DNA of 11,987 nt from Rhodoferax sp. (lineage in GTDB: Bacteria; Pseudomonadota; Gammaproteobacteria; Burkholderiales; Burkholderiaceae_C), in NCBI GenBank assembly GCA_021731215.1, contig JAKFXU010000398.1, positions 1 through 11,987 on the forward strand, given 5' to 3'. Within the stretch, counting starts at the first letter, position 1; the number at the start of each line of letters is the position of its first letter. The notes under the pieces were generated by a model. That model saw nothing but the letters and a program-made list of their open reading frames with translations, did not search any database and was not told the DNA's origin. A program made the position numbers and the translations under genes. Below are positions 1 to 6,779 of the stretch, in pieces.

Positions 1-609
1 GCCGAGTACCTGAATGCCCGCCAGCTTCGCTGCGTGCTGGTAGGTCGGCAGCACGCGTTCGTGGGCGATGCCAAACTTGCTGCCTTTGAGGCCGGTGGAA
101 ATGTAGGGATGGGTTTGCGGGTCGACGTTGGGGTTGACGCGAATGCTGACCGGTGCACGCAGGCCCATGGCCAGGGCGACTTGGTTCAAGACTTCCAGTT
201 CAGCCTCGCTCTCGACATTGAAGCAGCCAATACCGGCTTGCAGCGCGCGCTGCATCTCGGAGCGCGTCTTGCCGACGCCGGAGAAGATGATCTGGTCGGC
301 CGCTCCACCGGCGGCCAGCACCCGGTCCATATCGCCGCCCGAGACAATGTCAAAGCCGCAGCCGGCCTGCGCAAAAACCTGAATCACGCCCAGCGCCGGG
401 TTGGCTTTCATGGCGTAACAGATTTGCACCTGGCGCCCGGCAAAGCCACGCTGATAGGCGGCCAGCGCTGACAGCATGGCGCCTTGGGAGTACACAAATA
501 GCGGCGTGCCATGTTCTCTGGCCAGATCATTCAAGCAGACCTGTTCCAGGAAAAGTTGATTGCCCCGGTAGGCAAGCTGGGGTTGGCCGGGAAGATTTTG
601 GCAGGTCAT
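1..609 (-). CDS. lysA: Diaminopimelate decarboxylase, N-terminal 203 residues (3' end outside window)
   Basis: PLP-dependent, fold-type III (alanine-racemase-like) decarboxylase that converts meso-diaminopimelate to L-lysine, the last step of lysine synthesis, in the cytoplasm. Reading the minus strand from the ATG at 609-607 gives an open frame to the window edge. Diagnostic segments are CYAMKANPALG, with the PLP Schiff-base lysine at K68; FDIVSGG near residue 86; FSGVGKT; FNVES; RVNPNVDP; and STGLKGSKFGI, the glycine/serine stretch typical of LysA. The family is usually about 410-430 residues, so roughly half is present. The start overlaps the lptM stop by 4 bases (ATGA) and has no good Shine-Dalgarno sequence, which points to translational coupling with lptM. 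Ornithine/arginine decarboxylases share the fold, but the STGLKGSKFG segment and the lptM neighbour favour LysA. Confidence 0.95.
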   Translation of the reverse strand, partial: MTCQNLPGQPQLAYRGNQLFLEQVCLNDLAREHGTPLFVYSQGAMLSALAAYQRGFAGRQVQICYAMKANPALGVIQVFAQAGCGFDIVSGGDMDRVLAAGGAADQIIFSGVGKTRSEMQRALQAGIGCFNVESEAELEVLNQVALAMGLRAPVSIRVNPNVDPQTHPYISTGLKGSKFGIAHERVLPTYQHAAKLAGIQVLG

Positions 610-848
610 TGAGGGGCGGCGGTGGCTGCCGAGGCGGCAGGACTGGCAGGGGCCGGCGTTGTTTGTGGCGCAGGCGGGTCGGCACGGCGCAAACTTGGGG
701 GTAGCAGTGTTTGCGGCAAGGTGGCACGGTTGGCGGCGGCCGGTTCGGTCGGCAAATACAGCGGCCCGCGCTGACCACAGGCCGACAGGCTCACCGCACT
801 GATGCCAAGGGCAATCGCAATGACTAGAATTCTGGAAGAAAGCAACAT
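606..848 (-). CDS. lptM: LptM (YifL-type) small outer-membrane lipoprotein
   Basis: Eighty-residue lipoprotein. Residues 1-23 form a signal peptide ending in lipobox LSAC with lipidated Cys24, followed at once by the family hallmark [10 protein letters not shown]. The rest is low-complexity, rich in Pro and Ala (residues 35-80), with no fold visible. In E. coli, LptM (formerly YifL) associates with the LPS translocon LptD/LptE and helps LptD mature; the same role here is inferred from the hallmark motif. In E. coli the gene also lies beside cyaY and precedes a lysine-pathway gene (dapF); here it precedes lysA, with a 4-base overlap. No Shine-Dalgarno sequence precedes the ATG, and a TACAAT box ends only 6 bases before it, so the transcript may be leaderless. 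Confidence 0.9.
   Translation of the reverse strand: MLLSSRILVIAIALGISAVSLSACGQRGPLYLPTEPAAANRATLPQTLLPPSLRRADPPAPQTTPAPASPAASAATAAPQ
802..830 (+). promoter_or_regulatory. Candidate cyaY promoter inside lptM
   Basis: ATGCCA (802-807, 4 of 6 to the sigma-70 -35 consensus), a 17-base spacer, then TAGAAT (825-830, 5 of 6 to the -10 consensus). It would start transcription near 837, about 24 bases before the cyaY ATG. It must lie within lptM because only 12 bases separate the two start codons. Box matching only; a match of this quality can arise by chance. Confidence 0.35.
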
Positions 849-854
849 GGTGAA

Positions 855-860
855 ATTGTA
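855..860 (-). promoter_or_regulatory. Candidate -10 box for lptM (leaderless start)
   Basis: On the minus strand TACAAT matches TATAAT in 5 of 6 positions. It is followed by six bases and then the lptM ATG, so a standard start site would fall on or next to the A of the ATG. The -35 region at 17-base spacing (883-878) is poor. The missing Shine-Dalgarno sequence for lptM agrees with a leaderless message, but this is inference. Confidence 0.35.
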
Positions 861-1190
861 ATGACCGACACTGAATTCATGGACCGCGCGGAAATTCTGC
901 TCCAGAGCGTCGAGGCGAGTTGCGACCGCATCAACGACGAGAACCGCGCCGATATCGACAACCAGCGCGTCGGCGGCATGGTCACGCTGGTGTTCTCAAA
1001 CCAGAGTCAGATTGTTATCAACCTGCAAAAACCCCTGCATGAAATCTGGCTGGCGGCCAAGGCGGGCGGCTATCACTACAAGTTTGATGGCGTCCAGTGG
1101 CTCGATAGCAAGGGCCAGGGCGAGTTTTATGCCGGTTTGTCGCGCCATGCCAGCGCGCAGGCGGGTTGCCCGCTGGTGTTCGCGCCCTGA
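861..1190 (+). CDS. cyaY: CyaY, bacterial frataxin (iron-binding regulator of Fe-S assembly)
   Basis: A 109-residue cytoplasmic protein of the usual CyaY length. Frataxins bind iron through an acidic N-terminal helix and modulate cysteine desulfurase IscS during Fe-S cluster assembly. The start [14 protein letters not shown] begins that helix, with acidic residues at positions 3, 5, 8, 11 and 18 and again at 26-32 (DENRADI). The family core VGGMVTLVF, then [25 protein letters not shown] (residues 49-73, with Trp63), is nearly diagnostic; W80 lies in the next strand. The start at 861 is preferred over Met7 because the first residues belong to the conserved helix. It lies 12 bases from the divergent lptM start. 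Its TGA directly abuts the mrcA stop codon on the other strand, leaving no room for a terminator. Confidence 0.96.
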   Translation: MTDTEFMDRAEILLQSVEASCDRINDENRADIDNQRVGGMVTLVFSNQSQIVINLQKPLHEIWLAAKAGGYHYKFDGVQWLDSKGQGEFYAGLSRHASAQAGCPLVFAP

Positions 1191-3575
1191 TCAGTTCCTG
1201 AACAGGTCAAGAATCCTCTTCTTTTCTTCGGCTGGCGGGAGTTGCAGCACGCCAGCACCCTCTGAGTTGGCATCCAGTCCCAAACTTCTGATGCCGGCAC
1301 CCTGGGCGAACTCCTCATAAAACCACTCGCCCGCCAATTGAACCACGCCCGGGGGAACGCTGGGTTCCATCACGGGTATGTTCTTGAGGGCGTGATCCAT
1401 GAACCGGATCCAGACCGGCAGGCTCAAACCGCCCCCGGTTTCGCGGTCGCCGAGTTTGCGTGGCGTGTCGTAGCCGATCCAGGTGACCGCCGTCAGGGTC
1501 GGCTGATAGCCGGCGAACCAGGCGTCCATGGAGTCGTTGGTGGTGCCGGTTTTGCCGTATAAATCGGGGCGTTTGAGGGTGGCCTGCGCCCGGGCTGCGG
1601 TACCAGAGCGGGTGACCTCCTGCAGCAGACTTTGCATCATGAAGGCGTTGCGCGCATCGATGGCGCGCACCGATTCGTCCAGCACCGGGGGTTTTGTTTC
1701 CACCAGCAGCTTGCCTTTTTGCTCAGTGACCTTGCTGATCAGCCAGGGGTTGACGCGGTAGCCGCCGTTGGCGAAGACCGAGTAGGCGCTGACCATCTGC
1801 ATTGGCGTGACCGCGCCGGCACCCAGTGCCAAGGTCAGATAGGCCGGATGTTTATCCCGGTCGAAGCCAAAGCGCGTGATCCAGTCCTGCGCGTTCTGGG
1901 GCCCCACCGCCTGCAGCACCCGCACCGAGATCATGTTCTTGGACTTGGCCAGCCCCTGGCGCAGGGACATCGGGCCGTCAAATTTACCGTCGTAGTTTTT
2001 CGGCTCCCACGGCTGTCCACCGGTCACGCCGGCGCTAAAAAAGAGCGGGCTGTCATTGATGACAGTGGCCGGCGTAAAGCCTTTTTCAAGGGCGGCGGAA
2101 TAAATAAAGGGCTTGAAGCTCGAGCCCGGTTGACGCCAGGCCTGCGTCACGTGGTTGAACTTGTTCTTGGCGAAATCAAAGCCACCCACCAGCGCCTTGA
2201 TCGAGCCGTCGCGCGGGTCGAGCGCCACGAAGGCGCCCTCAACTTCAGGCAATTGCGTGATCTCCCAGGTGTTTTTGGGCGTCTTGGTCACCCGGATCAC
2301 GGCACCGCGCCGAATTTTGATGTTGGGCGGCGCTTTGTCCGATAAGCCCGATTGCGCTGGCCGCAGACCCTCGCCGGTAATTTCAACCGTTTCTCCATTC
2401 TGGCGCAGGGCCTTGATTTTCTTGGCATCCGCCTCCAGCACCAGGGCCGACATCACATCGCCGTTGTCCGGGTGATCGTCCAGCGCCTCGTCGACGGCGT
2501 CCTCAAGCTCCTGCGCCCTGGTCGGCAGGGTGACGAAGGACTCGGGGCCACGGTAAACCTGGCGCCGTTCGAAGTCCATGATGCCCTGCCGCAGGGCCTT
2601 GTAAGCGGCCTCCTGGTCGGCGCCGCGCAGCGTGGTGTACACGTTCAGGCCACGGGTGTAGGTCTCGTCGCCGTACTGTGCATACATTAACTGGCGCACT
2701 GTTTCAGCCACGTATTCGGCGTGAATTTTGGTGTTGTCCGAGTTGGACTTGATCTTGAGCACTTCCTGTTTCGCCGCCGCTGCCTGCGTTGGCGTGATGA
2801 AACCGTTTTCCTCCATGCGCTCAATAATGTGCAGTTGGCGCGAGCGGGCGCGCTTGGGATTGCTGATCGGGTTGTAGGCGGAGGGCGCCTTGGGCAAGCC
2901 GGCCAGCATGGCGGCCTCTGCCAGCGAGATTTCGCTCAAAGGCTTGCCAAAATACGCCTCGGAAGCGGCGGCGAAGCCGTAGGCGCGGTTGCCCAGATAA
3001 ATTTGATTCATGTAGATCTCAAGAATCTGGTCCTTGGTCAGCATGTGCTCGAGCTTGAAGGTCAGCAGAATTTCGTAGATCTTGCGGGTATAGGTTTTTT
3101 CTGACGACAGATAGACGTTGCGCGCCACCTGCATCGTGATGGTGGACGCGCCCTGGCTCTTGATGCGACCCAGGTTGGCCAGCGCGGCGCGCAGAACACC
3201 TTTGTAGTCCACCCCGCCATGTTGAAAGAAGCGGGCGTCCTCGATCGCCAGCACGGCGTCAATCATGATCTTGGGGACCTGCGCGATCGGTGTCAGGTGG
3301 CGTCGCTCCTCGCCAAACTCGCCAATCAGGTCGCCTTCGGCCGAGAACACGCGCAGGGGCAATTTGGGGCGGTAATCAGACAGGGCGGAAATGTCGGGCA
3401 GGTTCGGGAACGCCACCGCCAGCGCAATGGCGAGAATCATCAGAATCGACGCCAACCCGGCCAGCGCCAGAGCGCCGCCCCAGAGCGCAATGCGCAGCAG
3501 CCAGATCATTGCGCTGACGCGGGGCTGGGCGCTGGAGGGCTGGCTGGATTCAGGATGCGGTGGTTTGGAGGGCAT
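1191..3575 (-). CDS. mrcA: Penicillin-binding protein 1A, bifunctional peptidoglycan glycosyltransferase/transpeptidase
   Basis: Class A PBP (PonA/PBP1a), 794 residues, anchored in the inner membrane and active in the periplasm, where it polymerises lipid II and cross-links peptides. A cytoplasmic tail (1-22) precedes one membrane helix (about 23-56). The GT51 domain (about 75-250) carries IEDARFF with catalytic Glu112 and GASTITMQVARN. An OB-like linker region around 320-440 leads to the transpeptidase, with SSFK (nucleophile Ser485, Lys488), SKN (545-547) and KTGTT (675-679). All catalytic motifs are intact. The Shine-Dalgarno sequence is weak, but the start gives the normal PBP1a N-terminus, and a perfect TATAAT lies 26 bases upstream. 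mrcA divergent from pilMNOPQ is a known arrangement in Neisseria and Pseudomonas, which pairs wall synthesis with pilus machinery in position; no functional link is shown here. Confidence 0.96.
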   Translation of the reverse strand: MPSKPPHPESSQPSSAQPRVSAMIWLLRIALWGGALALAGLASILMILAIALAVAFPNLPDISALSDYRPKLPLRVFSAEGDLIGEFGEERRHLTPIAQVPKIMIDAVLAIEDARFFQHGGVDYKGVLRAALANLGRIKSQGASTITMQVARNVYLSSEKTYTRKIYEILLTFKLEHMLTKDQILEIYMNQIYLGNRAYGFAAASEAYFGKPLSEISLAEAAMLAGLPKAPSAYNPISNPKRARSRQLHIIERMEENGFITPTQAAAAKQEVLKIKSNSDNTKIHAEYVAETVRQLMYAQYGDETYTRGLNVYTTLRGADQEAAYKALRQGIMDFERRQVYRGPESFVTLPTRAQELEDAVDEALDDHPDNGDVMSALVLEADAKKIKALRQNGETVEITGEGLRPAQSGLSDKAPPNIKIRRGAVIRVTKTPKNTWEITQLPEVEGAFVALDPRDGSIKALVGGFDFAKNKFNHVTQAWRQPGSSFKPFIYSAALEKGFTPATVINDSPLFFSAGVTGGQPWEPKNYDGKFDGPMSLRQGLAKSKNMISVRVLQAVGPQNAQDWITRFGFDRDKHPAYLTLALGAGAVTPMQMVSAYSVFANGGYRVNPWLISKVTEQKGKLLVETKPPVLDESVRAIDARNAFMMQSLLQEVTRSGTAARAQATLKRPDLYGKTGTTNDSMDAWFAGYQPTLTAVTWIGYDTPRKLGDRETGGGLSLPVWIRFMDHALKNIPVMEPSVPPGVVQLAGEWFYEEFAQGAGIRSLGLDANSEGAGVLQLPPAEEKKRILDLFRN

Positions 3576-3601
3576 AAATAACTTGGTGGAAACGAGGCGC
3601 C

Positions 3602-3607
3602 ATTATA
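3602..3607 (-). promoter_or_regulatory. mrcA promoter -10 box
   Basis: The minus strand reads TATAAT, a perfect sigma-70 -10 hexamer, 26 bases before the mrcA ATG. The -35 is not clear. The best candidate is TTGTTG (3628-3623, 3 of 6, a short 15-base spacer), which lies within the left arm of the 13-bp inverted repeat at 3621-3656. A protein bound to that repeat would therefore cover the -35 region. Confidence 0.55.
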
Positions 3608-3620
3608 AAAATGCGGTTCT

Positions 3621-3656
3621 CGCAACAATAGCGCGGTAGTATCCGCTATTGTTGCG
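3621..3656. repeat. Perfect 13-bp inverted repeat between mrcA and pilM
   Basis: The left arm cgcaacaatagcg (3621-3633) and right arm cgctattgttgcg (3644-3656) are exact reverse complements around a 10-base loop (3634-3643). No T-tract follows on either strand, so it is not a standard intrinsic terminator. It covers the likely -35 region of mrcA. It could be an operator for a dimeric regulator or an RNA hairpin; which one cannot be told from sequence alone. Confidence 0.8.
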
Positions 3657-3675
3657 GCTCGGCTGCCGGTGCTCA

Positions 3676-3735
3676 ATCAGGGGACTGATGTGGCGAGCGT
3701 GCCATGCCAGAACGTCTACTTTTGGCAACGCTCGC
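3676..3735. repeat. Two further hairpin-forming inverted repeats in the mrcA-pilM spacer
   Basis: Two dyads follow the 13-bp repeat. The first is ATCAG / CTGAT (3676-3680 and 3685-3689) with a 4-base loop. The second is GCGAGCGT / ACGCTCGC (3693-3700 and 3728-3735), extended inward by GCCA / TGGC (3701-3704 and 3723-3726) across a one-base bulge, with an 18-base loop. Neither is followed by a U-run. Together with 3621-3656 they give three stem-loops within 115 bases of non-coding DNA. Confidence 0.55.
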
Positions 3736-3759
3736 AACATCGATAATTTGATAAAACCT

Positions 3760-3788
3760 TTGCCGGACAACGCGCTTGCTGATAGCAT
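3760..3788 (+). promoter_or_regulatory. Candidate pilM operon promoter
   Basis: TTGCCG (3760-3765, 4 of 6) is separated by 17 bases from TAGCAT (3783-3788, 4 of 6). A start near 3795 would leave a leader of about 50 bases before pilM. A GATAAT at 3742-3747 is a better -10 box but lacks a -35 at normal spacing. Weak box matching only. Confidence 0.3.
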
Positions 3789-3833
3789 TGAAGTGAAGTC
3801 TTAAGTTTCGCCAGTCTCTGATTGGCCTGTTTC

Positions 3834-3839
3834 AGGGGA
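3834..3839 (+). promoter_or_regulatory. Ribosome binding site that fixes the pilM TTG start
   Basis: AGGGGA lies 5 bases before the TTG at 3845. No comparable site precedes the first in-frame ATG (3887), so this site supports the non-ATG start and keeps the residues MISLGSLF in PilM. Confidence 0.7.
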
Positions 3840-3844
3840 TAGTT

Positions 3845-4924
3845 TTGATCTCTTTGGGATCCTTGTTTAACCATCAAACTGCACCCATGCTGGGTTTGGA
3901 CATCAGCTCTTCCAGTGTCAAACTGGTCGAGTTGGGTCATGACAAGACTGGCCGCCTGGTGCTTGAGCATTGTGCGATTGTGCCGCTTGAGCGTGGCTGG
4001 ATCACCGACGGCAACATCGAAAAGTTCGACGAGGTGGCCGACGCTGTGCGCCGGCTGGTGAAGAAAAGCGGCACCAAAACCAAAAACGTGGCCATGGCCT
4101 TGCCGCCGTCAGCGGTCATCACCAAAAAAATCATTCTTCCGGGCGGCCTGTCCGACCAGGAGCTCGAGCTGCAGGTCGAGACCGAGGCCAACCAGTACAT
4201 CCCGTTTCCGCTCGATGAGGTCAGTCTGGATTTTTGCATTGTGGGGCCAAGTGCCGCTTCTGCCGGAGATGTCGAAGTCCTGATAGCCGCATCGCGCAAG
4301 GAAAAGGTTCAGGATGTTCAAGGCTTGGCCGAGGCGGTTGGTCTGAAGCCCGTGATTGTGGATGTCGAATCCTATGCCTCACGCCTGGCAACCGGTCGCC
4401 TGATTGAGCGCCTGCCCAACCAGGGCGTTGGCAGTGTGGTGGCCCTGTTTGAAGTCGGCGCCCTGACCACCAGCATGCAAGTCATTCGCAACAATGAAGT
4501 CCTGTACGACCGCGATCAGGCCTTTGGTGGCGCCCAGTTGACGCAGCTGATTGTGCGCCAGTATGGCTTTTCCCTGGAAGAGGCGGAAAGCAAGAAGCGC
4601 AGCGGCGAACTGCCCGACGACTATGCCGCCAGCGTGCTGCGCCCGTTTGTCGAAAGCATGGTGCAGGAAATTGCCCGCGCCCTGCAATTTTTCTTTACCA
4701 GCACGCCGCACAACAAAGTCGACTATGTGATGCTGGCCGGCGGGTCGGCGGCCTTGCCTGGTTTGACGGCAGCCGTCACGCGGCACACCACGTTTGCCTG
4801 CAACCTGGTCAATCCGTTTGAAGGCATGGAAATGGGGGAGGAGGTGCGCTTGAAGAAAATGACACGGGAGGCGCCGTCCTATCTCACCGCCTGCGGACTG
4901 GCTTTGCGGAGGTTCATGCAGTGA
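3845..4924 (+). CDS. pilM: PilM, actin-like cytoplasmic ATPase-fold protein of the type IV pilus alignment complex
   Basis: A 359-residue FtsA/actin-like protein. It sits on the cytoplasmic face of the inner membrane, binds nucleotide and grips the N-terminal tail of PilN, connecting the pilus motor side to the PilNOP envelope complex. Visible actin-fold motifs are the phosphate-1 loop LGLDISSSSVKLVEL (16-30), DVESYA (173-178), LFEVGALTTS (201-210, phosphate-2 position) and the adenosine-binding loop LAGGSAALPGL (297-307). The start is TTG at 3845, chosen for the AGGGGA site 5 bases upstream; ATG at 3887 would remove the first 14 residues. Its TGA overlaps the GTG of pilN by 4 bases. First gene of the pilMNOPQ operon, divergent from mrcA. 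Transcription probably starts in the 3657-3844 spacer. Confidence 0.95.
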   Translation: MISLGSLFNHQTAPMLGLDISSSSVKLVELGHDKTGRLVLEHCAIVPLERGWITDGNIEKFDEVADAVRRLVKKSGTKTKNVAMALPPSAVITKKIILPGGLSDQELELQVETEANQYIPFPLDEVSLDFCIVGPSAASAGDVEVLIAASRKEKVQDVQGLAEAVGLKPVIVDVESYASRLATGRLIERLPNQGVGSVVALFEVGALTTSMQVIRNNEVLYDRDQAFGGAQLTQLIVRQYGFSLEEAESKKRSGELPDDYAASVLRPFVESMVQEIARALQFFFTSTPHNKVDYVMLAGGSAALPGLTAAVTRHTTFACNLVNPFEGMEMGEEVRLKKMTREAPSYLTACGLALRRFMQ

Positions 4925-5553
4925 TTCTGATCAATCTGCTCCCGCACCGCGAGGCGGCGCGCAAACTGCGCCGCGATCTATTCAATGTCAACCTGGGGGC
5001 GGCCGCTCTGGTCGGCGGTGTTCTGGCTGTCATCGTTTTTCTTTGGTACCAGGCCCAAATTTCAGGGCAACAAGACAAGAACCAGTTGTTGCAGACCGAG
5101 ATCAAGCGCTTTGATGAGCAAATCAAGGACATTGCCGGCCTGGAGGCGGAGATCACGGCGCTGCGAGCGCGCCAGCAGGCGGTGGAAGACCTGCAGGCCG
5201 ACCGCAATTTGCCCGTCCATCTGCTGACCGAGCTGGTCAAGCAACTGCCCGATGGCGTTTATATCGCCAGCTTGCGCGAGCTTAACCAAAACGTGACGCT
5301 GCAAGGGGTGGCCCAGTCCAACGAGCGGGTGTCGGAGCTGTTGCGTAATCTGGCCAACAATTCGCCCTGGTTTGCCCGGCCGGAACTGGTTGAAATTGTG
5401 GCCGGCTCGGTCGCCCTGTCGCCGCGGGACCAGCGCCGCGTTGCCAATTTCACGATCCGTGTGCGCTTGATGCGCGCCAGCGAAGCTGAAAAAATGCGCG
5501 CCGCCGCCAGTACCGCTGCCAGTGCCGCCGCCGCAACTCCTGTCAAACCATAG
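4921..5553 (+). CDS. pilN: PilN, inner-membrane type IV pilus alignment protein
   Basis: A 210-residue bitopic membrane protein. Residues 3-10 (LINLLPHR) contain the conserved NLLP motif that PilM binds in the cytoplasm. One membrane helix follows (about 25-45), then a periplasmic coiled coil (about 48-95) and a ferredoxin-like domain (about 97-185) that pairs with PilO. The C-terminus (191-210) is a low-complexity Ala-rich tail ending in TPVKP, likely disordered. The start is GTG at 4921, with GGAGG (4908-4912) 8 bases upstream and a 4-base overlap (GTGA) with the pilM stop. pilO follows after 12 bases. Length and features are normal for the family. Confidence 0.94.
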   Translation: MILINLLPHREAARKLRRDLFNVNLGAAALVGGVLAVIVFLWYQAQISGQQDKNQLLQTEIKRFDEQIKDIAGLEAEITALRARQQAVEDLQADRNLPVHLLTELVKQLPDGVYIASLRELNQNVTLQGVAQSNERVSELLRNLANNSPWFARPELVEIVAGSVALSPRDQRRVANFTIRVRLMRASEAEKMRAAASTAASAAAATPVKP

Positions 5554-5565
5554 GAGCCAGGCATC

Positions 5566-6240
5566 ATGGCAAGCCAATCCTCATTGAAGTTCGACTTTCC
5601 GGCATTGCAGGAAAAAGTGCTCGGACAATTTCGCAACCTCGATCCCAAGGACCCGTCCAACTGGCCGGTATTTCCGCGTTATGCGCTGTTTGTCGCCATC
5701 ACCGTTCTGGTCGTGGTCGGCTTGTGGTTTCTCTGGCTCAACACCTCGGCCGACGAGCTGGAGGCGGAGCAGGCCAAGGAGGTGAAACTGCGCGAAGAGT
5801 ACAAGGTCAAGCTGGGCAAGGCGGTCAATCTCGACGCCCTCAAGAAACAGCGTGAGCAGGTGCAGCAGTATGTCACGCAACTGGAGAAACAATTGCCCAG
5901 CAAAGCCGAGATGGACGCCCTGCTGTCCGATATCAACCAGGCTGGTTTGGGCCGCAGTCTGCAGTTCGACCTGTTCCGGCCCGGGCAAGTGGCGGTCAAG
6001 GACTACTATGCCGAGTTGCCGATTGCCGTGCGCGTCACCGGGCGCTACCACGACATCGGTGCTTTTGCTTCCGACATTGCCAATCTGTCGCGCATCGTGA
6101 CGCTCAACAACCTGACCATTCTGCCGGCCAAGGAGGGCACATTGGCGATGGATGCCACGGCCAAAACCTTCCGCTATCTGGATGCCACCGAAGTGGCGGC
6201 GCAGCGCAAGGCCGCAGCACCGCAAGGGGCCAAGAAATGA
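5566..6240 (+). CDS. pilO: PilO, inner-membrane type IV pilus alignment protein
   Basis: A 224-residue bitopic protein that forms heterodimers with PilN and recruits PilP, linking the inner-membrane platform to the secretin. A cytoplasmic N-terminus (1-38) includes LDPKDPSNWPVFPR. The membrane helix is at about 39-58, a charged coiled coil spans about 60-112, and a ferredoxin-like domain runs from about 115 to 207. The last contains the PilO signature YHDIGAFASDIANLSRIV (161-178). The C-terminal tail is Ala/Lys-rich. GGAG (5553-5556), overlapping the pilN stop, lies 9 bases before the ATG. Its TGA overlaps the pilP ATG. Nothing is missing or odd. Confidence 0.94.
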   Translation: MASQSSLKFDFPALQEKVLGQFRNLDPKDPSNWPVFPRYALFVAITVLVVVGLWFLWLNTSADELEAEQAKEVKLREEYKVKLGKAVNLDALKKQREQVQQYVTQLEKQLPSKAEMDALLSDINQAGLGRSLQFDLFRPGQVAVKDYYAELPIAVRVTGRYHDIGAFASDIANLSRIVTLNNLTILPAKEGTLAMDATAKTFRYLDATEVAAQRKAAAPQGAKK

Positions 6241-6779
6241 TGCCTGTGCGCACACTGGTTCTACTGGGCCTGCTTGTGACGCTGGCCGGCTGCGGTGCTT
6301 CCGGGGAAGATGAATTGCGGCAATGGATGGCCGAGCAAAAGCGCCAGACCAGGCCCAAGGTCGCGCCCATTTCCGAGCCCAAACAATTCAAACCGGAAAA
6401 CTACGCGCAGGCCACCGTGATCGAGCCCTTCAGCAATCAAAAGCTGACGCAGGCCCTGAAGAAGGAGTCGAGCCAGGCCGCTGCCAGCGGTGCGTTGATC
6501 GCGCCCGAGCTGGCGCGCCGCAAAGAGGCGCTGGAGTCTTTTCCGCTCGATGCCATGGTGATGGTGGGCAGCATGGTCAGGGCCGGCCAGCCGGTGGCGC
6601 TGGTCAAGGTCGACAACTTGTTGTACCAGGTGCGCCCCGGCAGCTATCTTGGACAAAACTTTGGGCGCGTGACCAAAATCAGCGAGGCCGATGTCACGCT
6701 GCGTGAAATTGTGCAAGACGCGGTGGGTGAATGGATTGAACGCACTGCTACCTTGCAGTTGCAAGAGAGGCCGAAATGA
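6237..6779 (+). CDS. pilP: PilP, inner-membrane lipoprotein of the type IV pilus
   Basis: A 180-residue lipoprotein that binds the PilNO heterodimer through its N-terminal part and the N0 region of the PilQ secretin through its C-terminal beta domain. Signal peptide and lipobox LAGC give lipidated Cys19. An extended, probably unstructured linker (20-85) includes FKPENY and PFSNQKL. The beta-sandwich domain covers about 88-175, with RRKEALESFPLDAMVMVGSM and the strand series YQVRPGSYLGQNFGRVTKI. Two tandem ATG codons (6237 and 6240) are possible; 6237 is preferred because AAGGGG (6224-6229) is 7 bases away and it gives the same 4-base ATGA overlap seen at the other junctions. The stop overlaps the pilQ ATG. 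Confidence 0.94.
   Translation: MMPVRTLVLLGLLVTLAGCGASGEDELRQWMAEQKRQTRPKVAPISEPKQFKPENYAQATVIEPFSNQKLTQALKKESSQAAASGALIAPELARRKEALESFPLDAMVMVGSMVRAGQPVALVKVDNLLYQVRPGSYLGQNFGRVTKISEADVTLREIVQDAVGEWIERTATLQLQERPK

Noticed and set aside
1632..2345. Long plus-strand ORF antisense to mrcA (237 codons)
   Set aside because: It is the mirror of a high-G+C coding region; its translation is rich in His/Arg/Gly with no domain, while the opposite strand encodes an intact PBP1a.
3722..3737. Sigma-54 promoter before pilM (TTGGCA ... GC)
   Set aside because: The GG (3724-3725) and the following GC (3734-3735) are separated by 8 bases rather than the 10 needed, and the downstream element lacks the TTGC form.
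3603..3788. Small minus-strand ORF in the mrcA-pilM spacer
   Set aside because: No Shine-Dalgarno site, no recognisable protein features, and it crosses the inverted repeats and the mrcA promoter; judged a chance open frame.
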